Below are positions 45,310 to 54,361 of a stretch of 64,000 bases of DNA, one piece after another. This DNA is from Cohnella mopanensis (GTDB lineage: Bacteria > Bacillota > Bacilli > Paenibacillales > Paenibacillaceae), in assembly GCF_022352055.1 (NCBI RefSeq), contig NZ_JAKRWM010000005.1:1-64000 (forward strand), in the 5' to 3' direction. Positions within the stretch are counted from its first letter, which is position 1; the number at the start of each line of letters is the position of its first letter. The position numbers and the translations under genes are program-made. The notes beneath the pieces were generated by a model. The model made no database searches. It saw only the letters and a list, made by a program, of their open reading frames with translations, and was not told the origin of the DNA.

Positions 45310-46229
45310 TTGTCGTCGCCCCCCTCAGAAAAGATCCATCGATTTGACGTCTTGAACAATACAGCAGTAAACCCTGCAAGGATGGCGAAAATAATAAAGG
45401 TCGTCGCACAGGCATAGCCCAACTTGTAATTGACAAAAGCCTGATCGTACATCAGATAAGTCATGAATCGGGAAGAATTGCCCGGGCCGCCGTTGGTCAG
45501 AGAAAGGGCCGGCGTAACGACCTGGAGATTGGCAATCAGACTCATCAACAAGTTGTAAAAGATAATCGGCGAAATGCTGGGCAAGGTAATATGCCTGAAA
45601 CGTTTCCATCCATTCGCGCCATCCATTTCAGCCGCTTCATGATAAACGACTGGAACGTTCTGAAGTCCGGCCAAAAATATAACGATCAAGTTTCCCGCCA
45701 GCCATACCGATATCAACGAAAGAGAAGGGACTACATATCTGGAATCCGCAATAAAGAGAACTTTATTCAATCCAATCTCGGAGAGGAGATAGTTAAAGAA
45801 ACCAAAATTCGCCTCGTAAAGCCAGGACCATCCTACGTAAATGGCGGCCGCCGGCAAAACAAACGGCACATAAAATACAGCTCTGAAGAAACCTCTTGCC
45901 GGAATTTTACGGTTTAACAGAATCGCGATGAAAAGCGAATAAATCATGCTTCCGACTACGGATAAAATGGCGAAGTAGATCGTCGCTATAATCGATTCTT
46001 TAATATAGGGGTCAGTGGTAAATATCTTGATATAATTATGGAGGCCGATGAATTCGGGTTTTGTTAGCCCTGTCCAATTCGTCATACTGATTCCCAGCAC
46101 CCCCAGAAGAGGCAAATAAGTCAGGAAGATCAGTCCGAGAAAGGCAGGAATCAAGCATATATAAGCAACACGTGCCTCGCTCGAATAAATACGGGAACGG
46201 CGTTGCCGCGGTTTATTAAATGTTTCCAT
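45306..46229 (-). CDS. Sugar ABC transporter permease (MalF-type)
   Basis: 307 residues, six membrane helices, with the first at about 22-44 (VAYICLIPAFLGLIFLTYL). The EAA loop reads YHEAAEMDGANGWKRFRHITLP. Partner of the next gene by overlap. Separated from the binding-protein gene by a hairpin that probably lets more binding protein than permease be made. Confidence 0.92.
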   Translation of the reverse strand: METFNKPRQRRSRIYSSEARVAYICLIPAFLGLIFLTYLPLLGVLGISMTNWTGLTKPEFIGLHNYIKIFTTDPYIKESIIATIYFAILSVVGSMIYSLFIAILLNRKIPARGFFRAVFYVPFVLPAAAIYVGWSWLYEANFGFFNYLLSEIGLNKVLFIADSRYVVPSLSLISVWLAGNLIVIFLAGLQNVPVVYHEAAEMDGANGWKRFRHITLPSISPIIFYNLLMSLIANLQVVTPALSLTNGGPGNSSRFMTYLMYDQAFVNYKLGYACATTFIIFAILAGFTAVLFKTSNRWIFSEGGDDK

Positions 46230-46253
46230 ATCTCGCTCCCCACCTCATGTTTG

Positions 46254-46293
46254 AAGGATGACCGCCACTTGCGTGATCTTGGCGGTCATCCTT
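46254..46293. promoter_or_regulatory. Intercistronic hairpin in the third importer unit
   Basis: AAGGATGACCGCCA pairs perfectly with TGGCGGTCATCCTT. On the minus strand no T-run follows, so it is more likely an mRNA-stabilising or attenuating stem than a full terminator. Confidence 0.6.
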
Positions 46294-46308
46294 CCTTTTT
46301 ACTAACCG

Positions 46309-47712
46309 TTATTTATCGCCTTTATTAGCTGCTTTCAAAGCTTCGAGATTTTTGGAAATGGCGTCCTTGGCGGTCGTCTTTCCGGTCCAAACATCCCCAA
46401 GAACCGATGCGAGCAAGGTATTGAATTCCGTCGTATGATTCGTAAAGAACCAGGAAGCCGGTCTCGCGGCGGAGGATTGCGCATAATCGACTACCGCAGA
46501 CTTGTATTCATCGTACGGAGGGAAGTTCGGATTGTCGACCCATTTATGGGTGAGAGTTTCATCCTTATACCACTTATCCAGCACCGGCATCCAAATGCCC
46601 GACGAGATGAGTCCCCAGTTGTTTTCTTCTTGAGTGTACCATTTAAGCCATTCCATCGCTTCTTGCGGATGCTTGGACTGGGAGAATACGACATTAGCGC
46701 CGCCCGTGTTGAGGGTAACCTTATCCTTCATGTAAGGCAATACGGCTACGCCATATTTCAGCCCTTCTTCCTTGGCCTTATTCAAGCTGGTTCCTACGTT
46801 CCACTGGCCGTTCGTGGCCATGGCGACCGTCCCTGCGATAATGGTGCGCTGAATGCCGTCATCGGTCTGTCCGACGGACAGCGGTGCAACATGATCTTTC
46901 AAGTACAGATCCGCGACTTTTTGAATCGCTTCGACGCTGGCGTCTTCCCCGATTCTCACATCTGTCCCGTCATCGTTATAGAAACCGCCCCCATTGGTAA
47001 GCGTCCAAGCTTCCAACTGCCACGTCAGATTTTCGACAGATGCGCCGTACTGAACGATGCTCTGTGAATCAAAGCCGTCTTCCCCAGGATGTTTACCATT
47101 TTTGTCATTCGTCAGCTTCTTGGCCGCTGCTACGAATTCGTCCCATGTCCATGCTTTATCCAGCGCGGAAGGAGGATACGGCACACCCGCTTTGTCGAAC
47201 ATGTCTTTGTTGTAATACATGAGGAGGATTTCGTTGGTAGCCGCATAGGCTACGGGCTTGCCTTGATAGGTGTAAGCCAAGCTATCCAGCGGCTTGCTGT
47301 CGCTTCCTTCGTACATGGCGCTTACATCAGTCAGCATGCCTTCGGAGGACCACTGGACGACGCCATCCTCCCGCATCATCCCCGCATCCGGCAATTGGCT
47401 CGCCGTTGCCATCGTATTCAGCTTGGTCATGTAGTTCTCGTAAGGAATCGCTTGCACTTCGACTTCGATTTTGTCTTGGGAGGCATTAAACTTGTCCGCT
47501 GTTTCTTGGACTACTTTCCCCTCTTCCGCGGTTCCCCACATCGAGTAGGTAATCTTGACCTTCTCCGTCTTGGAAGGCGTCTTCTCCGGCGATTTTGAAG
47601 CCTCTCCCGATGGAGCTGTGTTTTTTGTCTCATTGTTGTTCCCACAGCCTATGACACCGAATACCAATGCAGCTGCGATCAGACCTACCCCAAGTTTCTT
47701 TCCTGCTTTCAT
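46309..47712 (-). CDS. Sugar ABC transporter solute-binding lipoprotein (family 1)
   Basis: 467 residues. Lipobox GVIGC gives Cys23, followed by a Ser/Lys/Pro linker. Extracellular family 1 fold (KITYSMWGTAEEGKVVQETADKFN, LLMYYNKDMFDKAGVPYPP, GGANVVFSQSKHPQEAMEWLKWY). First gene of the third importer unit. No ATPase gene in the unit. Ligand unknown; GH127 upstream suggests arabinofuranosides. Confidence 0.92.
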   Translation of the reverse strand: MKAGKKLGVGLIAAALVFGVIGCGNNNETKNTAPSGEASKSPEKTPSKTEKVKITYSMWGTAEEGKVVQETADKFNASQDKIEVEVQAIPYENYMTKLNTMATASQLPDAGMMREDGVVQWSSEGMLTDVSAMYEGSDSKPLDSLAYTYQGKPVAYAATNEILLMYYNKDMFDKAGVPYPPSALDKAWTWDEFVAAAKKLTNDKNGKHPGEDGFDSQSIVQYGASVENLTWQLEAWTLTNGGGFYNDDGTDVRIGEDASVEAIQKVADLYLKDHVAPLSVGQTDDGIQRTIIAGTVAMATNGQWNVGTSLNKAKEEGLKYGVAVLPYMKDKVTLNTGGANVVFSQSKHPQEAMEWLKWYTQEENNWGLISSGIWMPVLDKWYKDETLTHKWVDNPNFPPYDEYKSAVVDYAQSSAARPASWFFTNHTTEFNTLLASVLGDVWTGKTTAKDAISKNLEALKAANKGDK

Positions 47713-47785
47713 TGCCCCGTTCTCCCTTCAACATTTGAATGATTTTATATGTCTAACCGTTTGACCCCTATAACTGCCTAAACCC

Positions 47786-47935
47786 TCAGACTTTGTCCGT
47801 TACAACATAACCCTCCATCTTATATAATTCGTGCTCTTTCACCAATTCCTCCCACATACGCAGGGAATATTCATTCTGCTTTACGAGGTTGCACTTCGGA
47901 ACGACTATTCCATGTACTTCCCTCCCTGACCAGAG
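47786..47935 (-). pseudogene. Unidentified open fragment, possible gene remnant
   Basis: A 49-codon frame without a start codon reads LWSGREVHGIVVPKCNLVKQ ... MWEELVKEHELYKMEGYVVTDKV and then stops. Its composition is protein-like, but I cannot name a family. A stop lies directly upstream of the frame. It sits in the 245-base gap between the GH127 gene and the binding-protein gene, so it may be the tail of a lost gene. It could be chance. Confidence 0.3.
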
Positions 47936-47957
47936 TCAGAATCCAAATCAGAAGCGT

Positions 47958-49940
47958 TTATATGAATTTGGTTGATGCCATTGTCTCGGCCACCCATACT
48001 CTCATTTCCCCAGAGCCTCGGTTTGCCCAAGCGAAATAGGGAATGAATCGTGCGGTCGTCTCCTCTAGCTCCATGTCGATGTTGGCCTGATATAACTTAT
48101 CCGCCCATCCGTCTTTCCGGATTCGGTAAGCGGGAACCGTAATCGACTGCAAACCTCCCAACAAGTTCGATTCGAAGACGACTTGCTTATCGGCGTTGGA
48201 TTGTACGACCAATTGGTGAAGATTCGGGCCGTTGTCCGCTTCCTCTAAGCAGTAAACCATCGGGCCTCTCTGCAAGGCGACCTTACCGATCGTTTCGCGG
48301 ATTAGGGGATTGCCCTTCATCGAATGGACCGGCATGGGCAGCACGAGATGCAGAACATCCCCGGGCAGCCATTCCCTCTCGATATGAACGTACCCTTCCT
48401 GCCGTTGATCGGGAGTGATCACCTGCTTATCGCCGTTAATGCGAATTTCGGGTGTACCGCTCCAGTCCGGAATTCGCAACGCTAGCGTAAATCTGGCCGC
48501 TTGTTGCAATCCGATCTCGAACCGAACGATTCCTTCCCATGGCAGCTCCGATTGTTGAACGAGATGAACCTTCTGGCCCGCAACCTCCAATTGAATCTGA
48601 CTTCCGATATATAAATGCGCGTAGGCCGTATTCTCTTTCACCGAGTAAATATAGGAACCTAATGATGCGAGTAATCTCGCGATGTTAGGCGGACAGCACG
48701 CGCAACCGAACCATTGCTGGCGCTCTACCTTCACATGCTCGAAGTTTTTGTTTATGCGGTTCGCTTCGGGCCACACCTCAAGCGGGTTCACGTAGAAGAA
48801 GTGCTTCCCGTCGTGGGACATTCCTCCGATTACCGTGTTGTACAGCGCGCGTTCCAGGATGTCCGCGTATTCTCCTCTTGGCTCGATCTGCAGCATCCGC
48901 CGAGCGAAGAAGATTAACCCGATAGATGCGCACGTTTCCGCGTAGGCCGTATCGCTTGGCAAATCGTAATCCAGCGTGAACGCTTCTCCGTGAGCCATCG
49001 AACCGATCGCCCCCGTGATATACATCCGTTTAGTGACGATGTTTTTCCAGAGCGCCCTGCAAGCTTGCAGCAACCCTTCGTCTCCCGTCTCGGCGGCGAC
49101 ATCCGCCATTCCAGCGAGCATATAAACTACTCTTACCGCATGGCCTTCGGCGGTTTGTTGAAGCCTAACCGGCAGGTGCGCTTGGCTGTATGATCTGTCC
49201 TTGGCCATTCTCAAGCTCGGGAAATGGGTTTCCCCTTTGCGTCGCTCATATTCTTGATCATAGAAGTGAGGAAGCTGTCCCCTCTGATCGAGGAAAAACC
49301 GAGCGAGCTGCAAATACCTGTTAACGCCAGTGGCGTGGTATAGCTTAACGAGCGCCAATTCGATTTCCTGATGTCCGTCGTAGCCCTTGATCTTGCTCTC
49401 TTCCGGTCCGAAAGCTTCATCTATGCAATCCGCTAACCTGCAAGCTACGTTAAGAAGCCGATCTTTGCCCGTTGCCTTGTGATAAGCGACGGCAGCCTCG
49501 ATCATATGTCCCGCGCAGTATAATTCATGGCACTCCGCTAGATTCGTCCATCTGCCGTTCGGCTCTTTGAGCGTGAAGTACGTATTGAGATATCCATCCG
49601 CGTGCTGTGCCTTGGCAATAATCTCGATAACGGAATCGGCTACGTTCTCCAACTCCGGATCCGGTTGAAGTTCCAATAAGTACCCGACCGCTTCCAGCCA
49701 CTTGGCTACGTCGCTGTCCTGAAACACCATTCCGTAAAATTCGCCTTTCGCCAAACCTGCGGCGATCTTGAAATTTTTAATCGCGTGGCTCGGCTCCGTC
49801 CCCTCGATCCTGTCATTCAACGCCTCCCATTGATACGGAACAACGACATCGCGGACTAATGAAATATAAGGGGACCAAAAGTCATCCTGAATGATTATGT
49901 TCTTAAGAGAAACCGCTGTGTGTACGGATAAATTTCGCAT
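47958..49940 (-). CDS. Beta-L-arabinofuranosidase, GH127
   Basis: 660 residues, no signal peptide. N-terminal (alpha/alpha)6 barrel, then beta domains. Catalytic and zinc residues as in HypBA1-type enzymes: Glu and Cys in AYAETCASIG, and the paired cysteines in GCACCPPNIARLLASLGSY, where one is the nucleophile. NLAECHELYCAGHMIEAAVAYH and GHAVRVVYMLAG are family signatures. Cleaves beta-linked L-arabinofuranose from hydroxyproline-rich glycoproteins or pectin fragments in the cytoplasm. A cre-like site and a divergent AraC regulator lie upstream. Confidence 0.93.
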   Translation of the reverse strand: MRNLSVHTAVSLKNIIIQDDFWSPYISLVRDVVVPYQWEALNDRIEGTEPSHAIKNFKIAAGLAKGEFYGMVFQDSDVAKWLEAVGYLLELQPDPELENVADSVIEIIAKAQHADGYLNTYFTLKEPNGRWTNLAECHELYCAGHMIEAAVAYHKATGKDRLLNVACRLADCIDEAFGPEESKIKGYDGHQEIELALVKLYHATGVNRYLQLARFFLDQRGQLPHFYDQEYERRKGETHFPSLRMAKDRSYSQAHLPVRLQQTAEGHAVRVVYMLAGMADVAAETGDEGLLQACRALWKNIVTKRMYITGAIGSMAHGEAFTLDYDLPSDTAYAETCASIGLIFFARRMLQIEPRGEYADILERALYNTVIGGMSHDGKHFFYVNPLEVWPEANRINKNFEHVKVERQQWFGCACCPPNIARLLASLGSYIYSVKENTAYAHLYIGSQIQLEVAGQKVHLVQQSELPWEGIVRFEIGLQQAARFTLALRIPDWSGTPEIRINGDKQVITPDQRQEGYVHIEREWLPGDVLHLVLPMPVHSMKGNPLIRETIGKVALQRGPMVYCLEEADNGPNLHQLVVQSNADKQVVFESNLLGGLQSITVPAYRIRKDGWADKLYQANIDMELEETTARFIPYFAWANRGSGEMRVWVAETMASTKFI

Positions 49941-49976
49941 CCATTAATCCCCTTTATTTTATAAATCCCACCTATG

Positions 49977-49992
49977 ATGTAAGCGCTATATT
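49977..49992. promoter_or_regulatory. cre-like site between the GH127 and AraC genes
   Basis: ATGTAAGCGCTATATT matches most of the CcpA pattern. It lies 37 bases before the GH127 start. Confidence 0.55.
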
Positions 49993-50078
49993 GAGTATAA
50001 TACATGTAATACCACGGCATTTATATATTCAATTACAACCACATTTTTAAAAATTACAACCAACAGGAGGAGTCAAAT

Positions 50079-50969
50079 TTGAGCTCGCCTATCCTGCATT
50101 TCATCTCACCGCCTGTCCCTTACTTCATCGATTGCGGCCGTGCCTATTATCGTGCGGGAGAACGTCATATTAGTCGAAATAACATCGGGGTGTTCGATTT
50201 AGTCGTCGTTACGAAAGGGAGTTTAAGCCTTGCGGAAGGGGCGAACGAATGGAGAATTGAACCGGGGGAAGCCTTCATTCTTCGGCCCGACGCCAGTCAT
50301 TACGGCACCGAGCCCTGCTTGGAGGAAACGGAAATCATTTGGATTCACTTTCATACGTTCGGGGCATGGGATGAATGCAGCGGGATGAACAATTGCTTGG
50401 ATAACCAATCGTCCCTCATCGCAGCCCATAAGCAAACCGCGTATTTGAACCATAGCGAGGTATGTTCGATTTTTATCCCGAAGCATACGATGCTTAAACC
50501 GAAGACGCTTGAAATATTAAATCAGTTTTTTCAATTAGAGGATGAGCCTAGATCTCTGCGCAATTGGAAAAGGCAAACCGCATTCCAAATGTTCATTCAG
50601 CATCTGGACCGCGAGCTTGCCTCGACGTCGGACGGAACCGCCTTCCATTTGGCAGAGAAGATCGAGTTGTTCATCCGGCAAAACTATACGATTAAATTGA
50701 GTAACTCCACGCTGCAGAAGGAATTGAATTATCATCCCAATTACTTGGCCAAGTGCATGCTCAAAGTATATGGAATGACGCCTATGGACTACTTGCTGCA
50801 ATACAGGATAGAGCAAGCTAAGAAACTGCTCGTTCAGACCGAGTGGTCCGTCAGTCGCATCGCGGAGGAAGTCGGGTTCCAGCACGGCTCCTATTTCACG
50901 TTTTGTTTCTCGAATAAGGAAGGGATCGCTCCCCTGGCCTTCCGCAGGAAAGTCATGGGCCACGTATAG
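50079..50969 (+). CDS. AraC-family transcriptional regulator
   Basis: 296 residues from TTG (AGGAGGAG upstream). N-terminal cupin-like sugar-sensing domain (about 20-110: GVFDLVVVTKGSLSLAEG, WRIEPGEAFILRPDASHYG). The C-terminal double helix-turn-helix (about 195-290) has ITIKLSNS-type helix, HPNYLAKCMLKVYGMTPMDYLLQYRIEQAK and WSVSRIAEEVGFQHGSYFTFCFSNKEG. Divergent from the GH127 gene, so it probably controls that gene and perhaps the third importer in response to an arabinose-containing sugar. Confidence 0.9.
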   Translation: MSSPILHFISPPVPYFIDCGRAYYRAGERHISRNNIGVFDLVVVTKGSLSLAEGANEWRIEPGEAFILRPDASHYGTEPCLEETEIIWIHFHTFGAWDECSGMNNCLDNQSSLIAAHKQTAYLNHSEVCSIFIPKHTMLKPKTLEILNQFFQLEDEPRSLRNWKRQTAFQMFIQHLDRELASTSDGTAFHLAEKIELFIRQNYTIKLSNSTLQKELNYHPNYLAKCMLKVYGMTPMDYLLQYRIEQAKKLLVQTEWSVSRIAEEVGFQHGSYFTFCFSNKEGIAPLAFRRKVMGHV

Positions 50970-51063
50970 ATCACATGCCAAAAACCCGATTGGCTTTGGA
51001 GCAAGCAATCGGACTTAGATCGCAATTAGAGTGAGCGTTCCTTTATTATGTTAAAGGTGCCGT

Positions 51064-51423
51064 TTATTCTATCGCCTTATTGATCGCTTCAACGACACGA
51101 CTCGCGTGAAACGGCTTAACGATAAAATCCTTAGCGCCGCTTTGGATAGCTTCAATAATTAAATTTCTTTGCCCTATCGCGGAGCACATGACGATGTTGG
51201 CGGTAGGATCCATCTTGCGGATTTCCTTAACGGCTTCAACGCCTTCCATGATAGGCATCGTGATATCCATCGTCACAAGATCAGGTCGCAACTTCCTATA
51301 CCGCTCTATTGCTTCTTCACCGTTCGCCGCTTCGGATATGACCTCATGGCCCGCTTTCACCAAAATATCCTTAAGCATTGCCCGCAAAAAAGCAGCATCG
51401 TCGACCACCATGATTTTTGCCAC
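51064..51423 (-). CDS. cheY: Stand-alone chemotaxis response regulator (CheY-like)
   Basis: 119 residues: one receiver domain and nothing else. Acidic pair in MVVDDAAFLRAML, phosphoacceptor Asp in DLVTMDITMPIMEG (about 54), conserved Ser in IVMCSAIGQ and Lys in AKDFIVKPFHASRV. It is very close to B. subtilis CheY through most of its length. It is not inside a flagellar operon here, so it may be a second CheY or a regulator of another process. Confidence 0.88.
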   Translation of the reverse strand: MAKIMVVDDAAFLRAMLKDILVKAGHEVISEAANGEEAIERYRKLRPDLVTMDITMPIMEGVEAVKEIRKMDPTANIVMCSAIGQRNLIIEAIQSGAKDFIVKPFHASRVVEAINKAIE

Positions 51424-51529
51424 TTCGTCTACCTCCCGTGCCGTAAACCTTTCTTCCGATCATACCCGACAGGACTCAACAAATTCTGAACATATGAAAT
51501 AAACGAATTCACTAGTGATTTATACGCAC

Positions 51530-51576
51530 AAAAAAAAGAAGTCCTCGCCCGAAAAAAGCGAAAACTCCTTCTTTAT
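51530..51576 (-). terminator. Terminator after carbonic anhydrase
   Basis: Minus strand AAGAAGGAGTTTTCGC pairs imperfectly with GGCGAGGACTTCTT and is followed by a run of eight T. Confidence 0.75.
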
Positions 51577-51587
51577 CGTTCACCAGC

Positions 51588-52163
51588 TTATGCGTCCTTT
51601 AATTCTTTATATCCATCGCATATCAGCTCAAGGTGCCCTGTTTCGGGGTGGATCAAGAAACCGTGCACGGGGATATACGTCGGGATAAGCGGATGCTTGC
51701 GGATCATCTCGATGCTATGCTTGACGCCGTCCTCTGGCTTATCGAATCCTCTTAAAAAACGATCCATGCGGATGCCCGAGTTTTCGAGCGTCGACAATAC
51801 GACATCGGAAATGCCGTTAGCCTTAAATTTTTCCACGAGAGACCCGGAGTCGAGCTGCGTCATGCCGCAACCGTGATGCCCGATCACGAGCACCTCCTTG
51901 GCTCCCATCTCATGGATTGCGATTAGAATGCTTCGCATAGCGCTGCCGAAAGGCTGAGTCAGAATCGCGCCGGCATTCTTAATGAACTTCGCGTCCCCAT
52001 TGCGCAAATTTAGCGCTTTGGGCAATAACTCTACAAGGCGCGTATCCATGCAGGTCAGGATTGCGACTTTTTTCTCGGGGAACTTGTCCGTTAAATATTG
52101 CTCGTATTTTTTCTGTTCAACGAATTCCTTATTATGTTTCATAATTTCGCTTACGATAGACAT
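51588..52163 (-). CDS. Beta-class carbonic anhydrase
   Basis: 191 residues from the ATG at 52163 (GAGGAG nine bases upstream); the earlier ATG lies before that site. Zinc ligands Cys in AILTCMDTRL (Cys38), His and Cys in VIGHHGCGM; the Asp-Arg dyad is in MDTR. Interconverts CO2 and bicarbonate in the cytoplasm. Three 10-bp direct repeats occur in the upstream region. Confidence 0.92.
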   Translation of the reverse strand: MSIVSEIMKHNKEFVEQKKYEQYLTDKFPEKKVAILTCMDTRLVELLPKALNLRNGDAKFIKNAGAILTQPFGSAMRSILIAIHEMGAKEVLVIGHHGCGMTQLDSGSLVEKFKANGISDVVLSTLENSGIRMDRFLRGFDKPEDGVKHSIEMIRKHPLIPTYIPVHGFLIHPETGHLELICDGYKELKDA

Positions 52164-52204
52164 ATATTCACTCTCCTCGTATTCCATTTCCAATGGAACT
52201 TTCC

Positions 52205-52234
52205 CTGTATGATACTGTATGATGCTGTACGATT
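52205..52234. repeat. Three 10-bp direct repeats before carbonic anhydrase
   Basis: CTGTATGATA, CTGTATGATG and CTGTACGATT follow each other without gaps. They lie 42-71 bases upstream of the start, in the promoter region, and may bind a regulator. Confidence 0.6.
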
Positions 52235-52352
52235 CCGCGGAGCAATAATAAAGAAACGACTAAGCTATCTATATAATTTTATTCTATTTATTTGAAAATG
52301 CAAAACTTTTGAGTTAACTTTTTATGGCAATCGTCTATCTCCCGCATGTTTT

Positions 52353-53276
52353 TCAGTACTGCACTGCCGTTTCAAGAAGGGTAATCGTACCGTTACCGCC
52401 ATCCATATTCACGAAAGCACCGATCGGTATGGCCGCCTTAAATACGCCGTGGCCGGTGGCCAAATTGATAATTAACGGTTTGCCTAGAGGAACGATAAAA
52501 TCATTGATCAGATCATCATAGGACTGCCCATACGCGTCCATGCAACCCGTACACTCACCCAGAATAACGCCGCGGCAATCGTTGAACTTACCGGCTAACT
52601 TGAGCTGTTCCATGTAACGGTATACGGTGTTGACCGGTTCATGCACTTCTTCCAGCAACAATATTTTACCTCGCGTATCGATCTCGAACGGCGTACCTAA
52701 GGCGCCGACGAACGAAGTCAAGTTGCCCCCCACTAGCGTTCCGTTGACGTTCCCCGGCACTTTGCCGATTAACGGCCTTCCGGTCGGATTCTGGATCTCG
52801 CGTGGCACGACAATCGAGGAGGTCGCCGCAAAAAACTGATCGAAGTTGTAGGCTGGACTCTCCGGTTTAAAATCGATGAGCAGAAGGCTATTAAGGGTAA
52901 TCACTCCCGAGAACTGCGCGATCGCATTTAACAGCACCGTAATATCGCTATATCCGCTAACGATCTTCGGATGACGGCGAATATAGCTGAAATCCAGAAA
53001 GGGTAATATCCCCGCCACGCCAACGCCGCCCCTGGAAGGTAAAATCAGCTTTACCTGATCATCCCCGAACATCGCCATGAGATCTTCCGCGCGCTCCCGA
53101 TCGGTTCCCGCCAGAAATCCGTTCTGTTCGTACACATAGCGGCCCAATACGACTTGGAGGCCAAGAGATTCCAAATAAGCAATCCTTGTGTTAATTACGT
53201 CTGCATCCAGCGGACTGCCCAAAGTCACGATTCCGACCGTGTCCCCCGGTTGCAGTGCCGGCGGTTTAATCGCCAT
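52353..53276 (-). CDS. LD-carboxypeptidase, peptidase S66 family
   Basis: 307 residues from the ATG at 53276, which gives the conserved start MAIKPPALQPGDTVGIVTLGSP; the frame is open for 26 codons more. Catalytic Ser in VSGYSDITVLLNAI (about 112), with Glu in LLEEVHEP and His in ATGHGVFKAAIPIG as the rest of the triad. Cleaves the L,D-bond of murein tetrapeptides, or acts as an MccF-like peptidase. Cytoplasmic. Stands alone. Confidence 0.9.
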   Translation of the reverse strand: MAIKPPALQPGDTVGIVTLGSPLDADVINTRIAYLESLGLQVVLGRYVYEQNGFLAGTDRERAEDLMAMFGDDQVKLILPSRGGVGVAGILPFLDFSYIRRHPKIVSGYSDITVLLNAIAQFSGVITLNSLLLIDFKPESPAYNFDQFFAATSSIVVPREIQNPTGRPLIGKVPGNVNGTLVGGNLTSFVGALGTPFEIDTRGKILLLEEVHEPVNTVYRYMEQLKLAGKFNDCRGVILGECTGCMDAYGQSYDDLINDFIVPLGKPLIINLATGHGVFKAAIPIGAFVNMDGGNGTITLLETAVQY

Positions 53277-53427
53277 TCCTCCAAACCCCTTTCCGCATTG
53301 GCTCGCTATTGCTATGTTATGTGGGAATAGGATTGAATAGCTCATGTTTGGCAAATTGAGCTTTTGTGCTATAATTATAGTTACTTTATGTAAGTAACTA
53401 TAATAATCTCATTTGGAGGAATGCCGA

Positions 53428-54294
53428 ATGTCTCAATCCATACACGAGAACACCGTGCTCGGACAGTTAAAGCTCAAAGTAAGCGATCTAGAGCGTTCTA
53501 TCCGGTTTTACCGGGAAGTCGTAGGCTTTCAGTTATTAAGCCAAGAAGGCCGTCTCGCGAAATTATCCGTGGACGGAAAAAACACTTTTCTCATTCTCGA
53601 ACAACTGCCGAATGCCGTCGTCGTTCCTAGGAGATCCGCAACGGGGCTGTACCATTTTGCCATACTGGTTCCGACCCGGGAGGATCTCGGGCTGTCTCTG
53701 CGTACATTGGCCGAATCCGGAATCCATATCGGACAAGGGGATCACCTCGTAAGCGAAGCCTTATACATCGCCGACCCGGACAACAACGGAATCGAAATTT
53801 ACTGCGACCGTCCACGTTCGGAATGGAAGAAGGACTCGGAAGGCAACTACATCATGGGCTCCGATCCGGTGGACATTAAGGGACTGCTGGAATTGGCGGG
53901 GGATAAACCTTGGAATGGTTTATCTAAGGGAACGATTCTAGGGCACATCCATCTGCACGTGAGCGATCTTGCTAAATCCAGACAGTTCTACTGCGATGTT
54001 CTCGGGTTCGACATGGTAGCGGATGCCGCGGAGATGATGGGCGCTTATTTCATCTCCGCCGGTGGCTACCATCACCATATCGGCATGAACATCTGGGCCG
54101 GCGTAGGCGCGCCACGGCCGCCGTTGAACGGAACCGGACTTGCTTACTACACCATCGCGCTTCCTTCTGATGAAGAGCTGGATCGAGTACTCGCGAAGCT
54201 GACAACTGCCGGTATCCCTTCCGTTCAGGAAAATGGCTATTGGCAAGTGAAAGACCCTTCGGGCATCGAAATTAGGCTTACTGCTGCCATATGA
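53428..54294 (+). CDS. VOC-family ring-cleavage dioxygenase-like protein (CatE-like)
   Basis: 288 residues from ATG at 53428 (GGAGG eight bases upstream; the TTG before overlaps it). Two vicinal oxygen chelate modules: about 10-130 (GQLKLKVSDLERSIRFYREVVGF) and 170-285 (GHIHLHVSDLAKSRQFYCDVLGFD). Metal ligands in the second module are His in GHIHLHV, His in YHHHIGMN and Glu in GIEIRLT; the first has lost the His. Similar to B. subtilis catechol 2,3-dioxygenase CatE (about 285). Substrate not certain. Confidence 0.85.
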   Translation: MSQSIHENTVLGQLKLKVSDLERSIRFYREVVGFQLLSQEGRLAKLSVDGKNTFLILEQLPNAVVVPRRSATGLYHFAILVPTREDLGLSLRTLAESGIHIGQGDHLVSEALYIADPDNNGIEIYCDRPRSEWKKDSEGNYIMGSDPVDIKGLLELAGDKPWNGLSKGTILGHIHLHVSDLAKSRQFYCDVLGFDMVADAAEMMGAYFISAGGYHHHIGMNIWAGVGAPRPPLNGTGLAYYTIALPSDEELDRVLAKLTTAGIPSVQENGYWQVKDPSGIEIRLTAAI

Positions 54295-54303
54295 CAATGA
54301 ACT

Positions 54304-54356
54304 AAAAAAAGACTTGCCTGCCCCGAACACCGCCGGGGGCAGACAAGTCTTTTTCT
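54304..54356. terminator. Bidirectional terminator
   Basis: AAAAAGACTTGCCTGCCCC pairs with GGGGGCAGACAAGTCTTTTT (one bulge). Shared by the convergent VOC and exported-protein genes. Confidence 0.85.
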
Positions 54357-54361
54357 CATTC

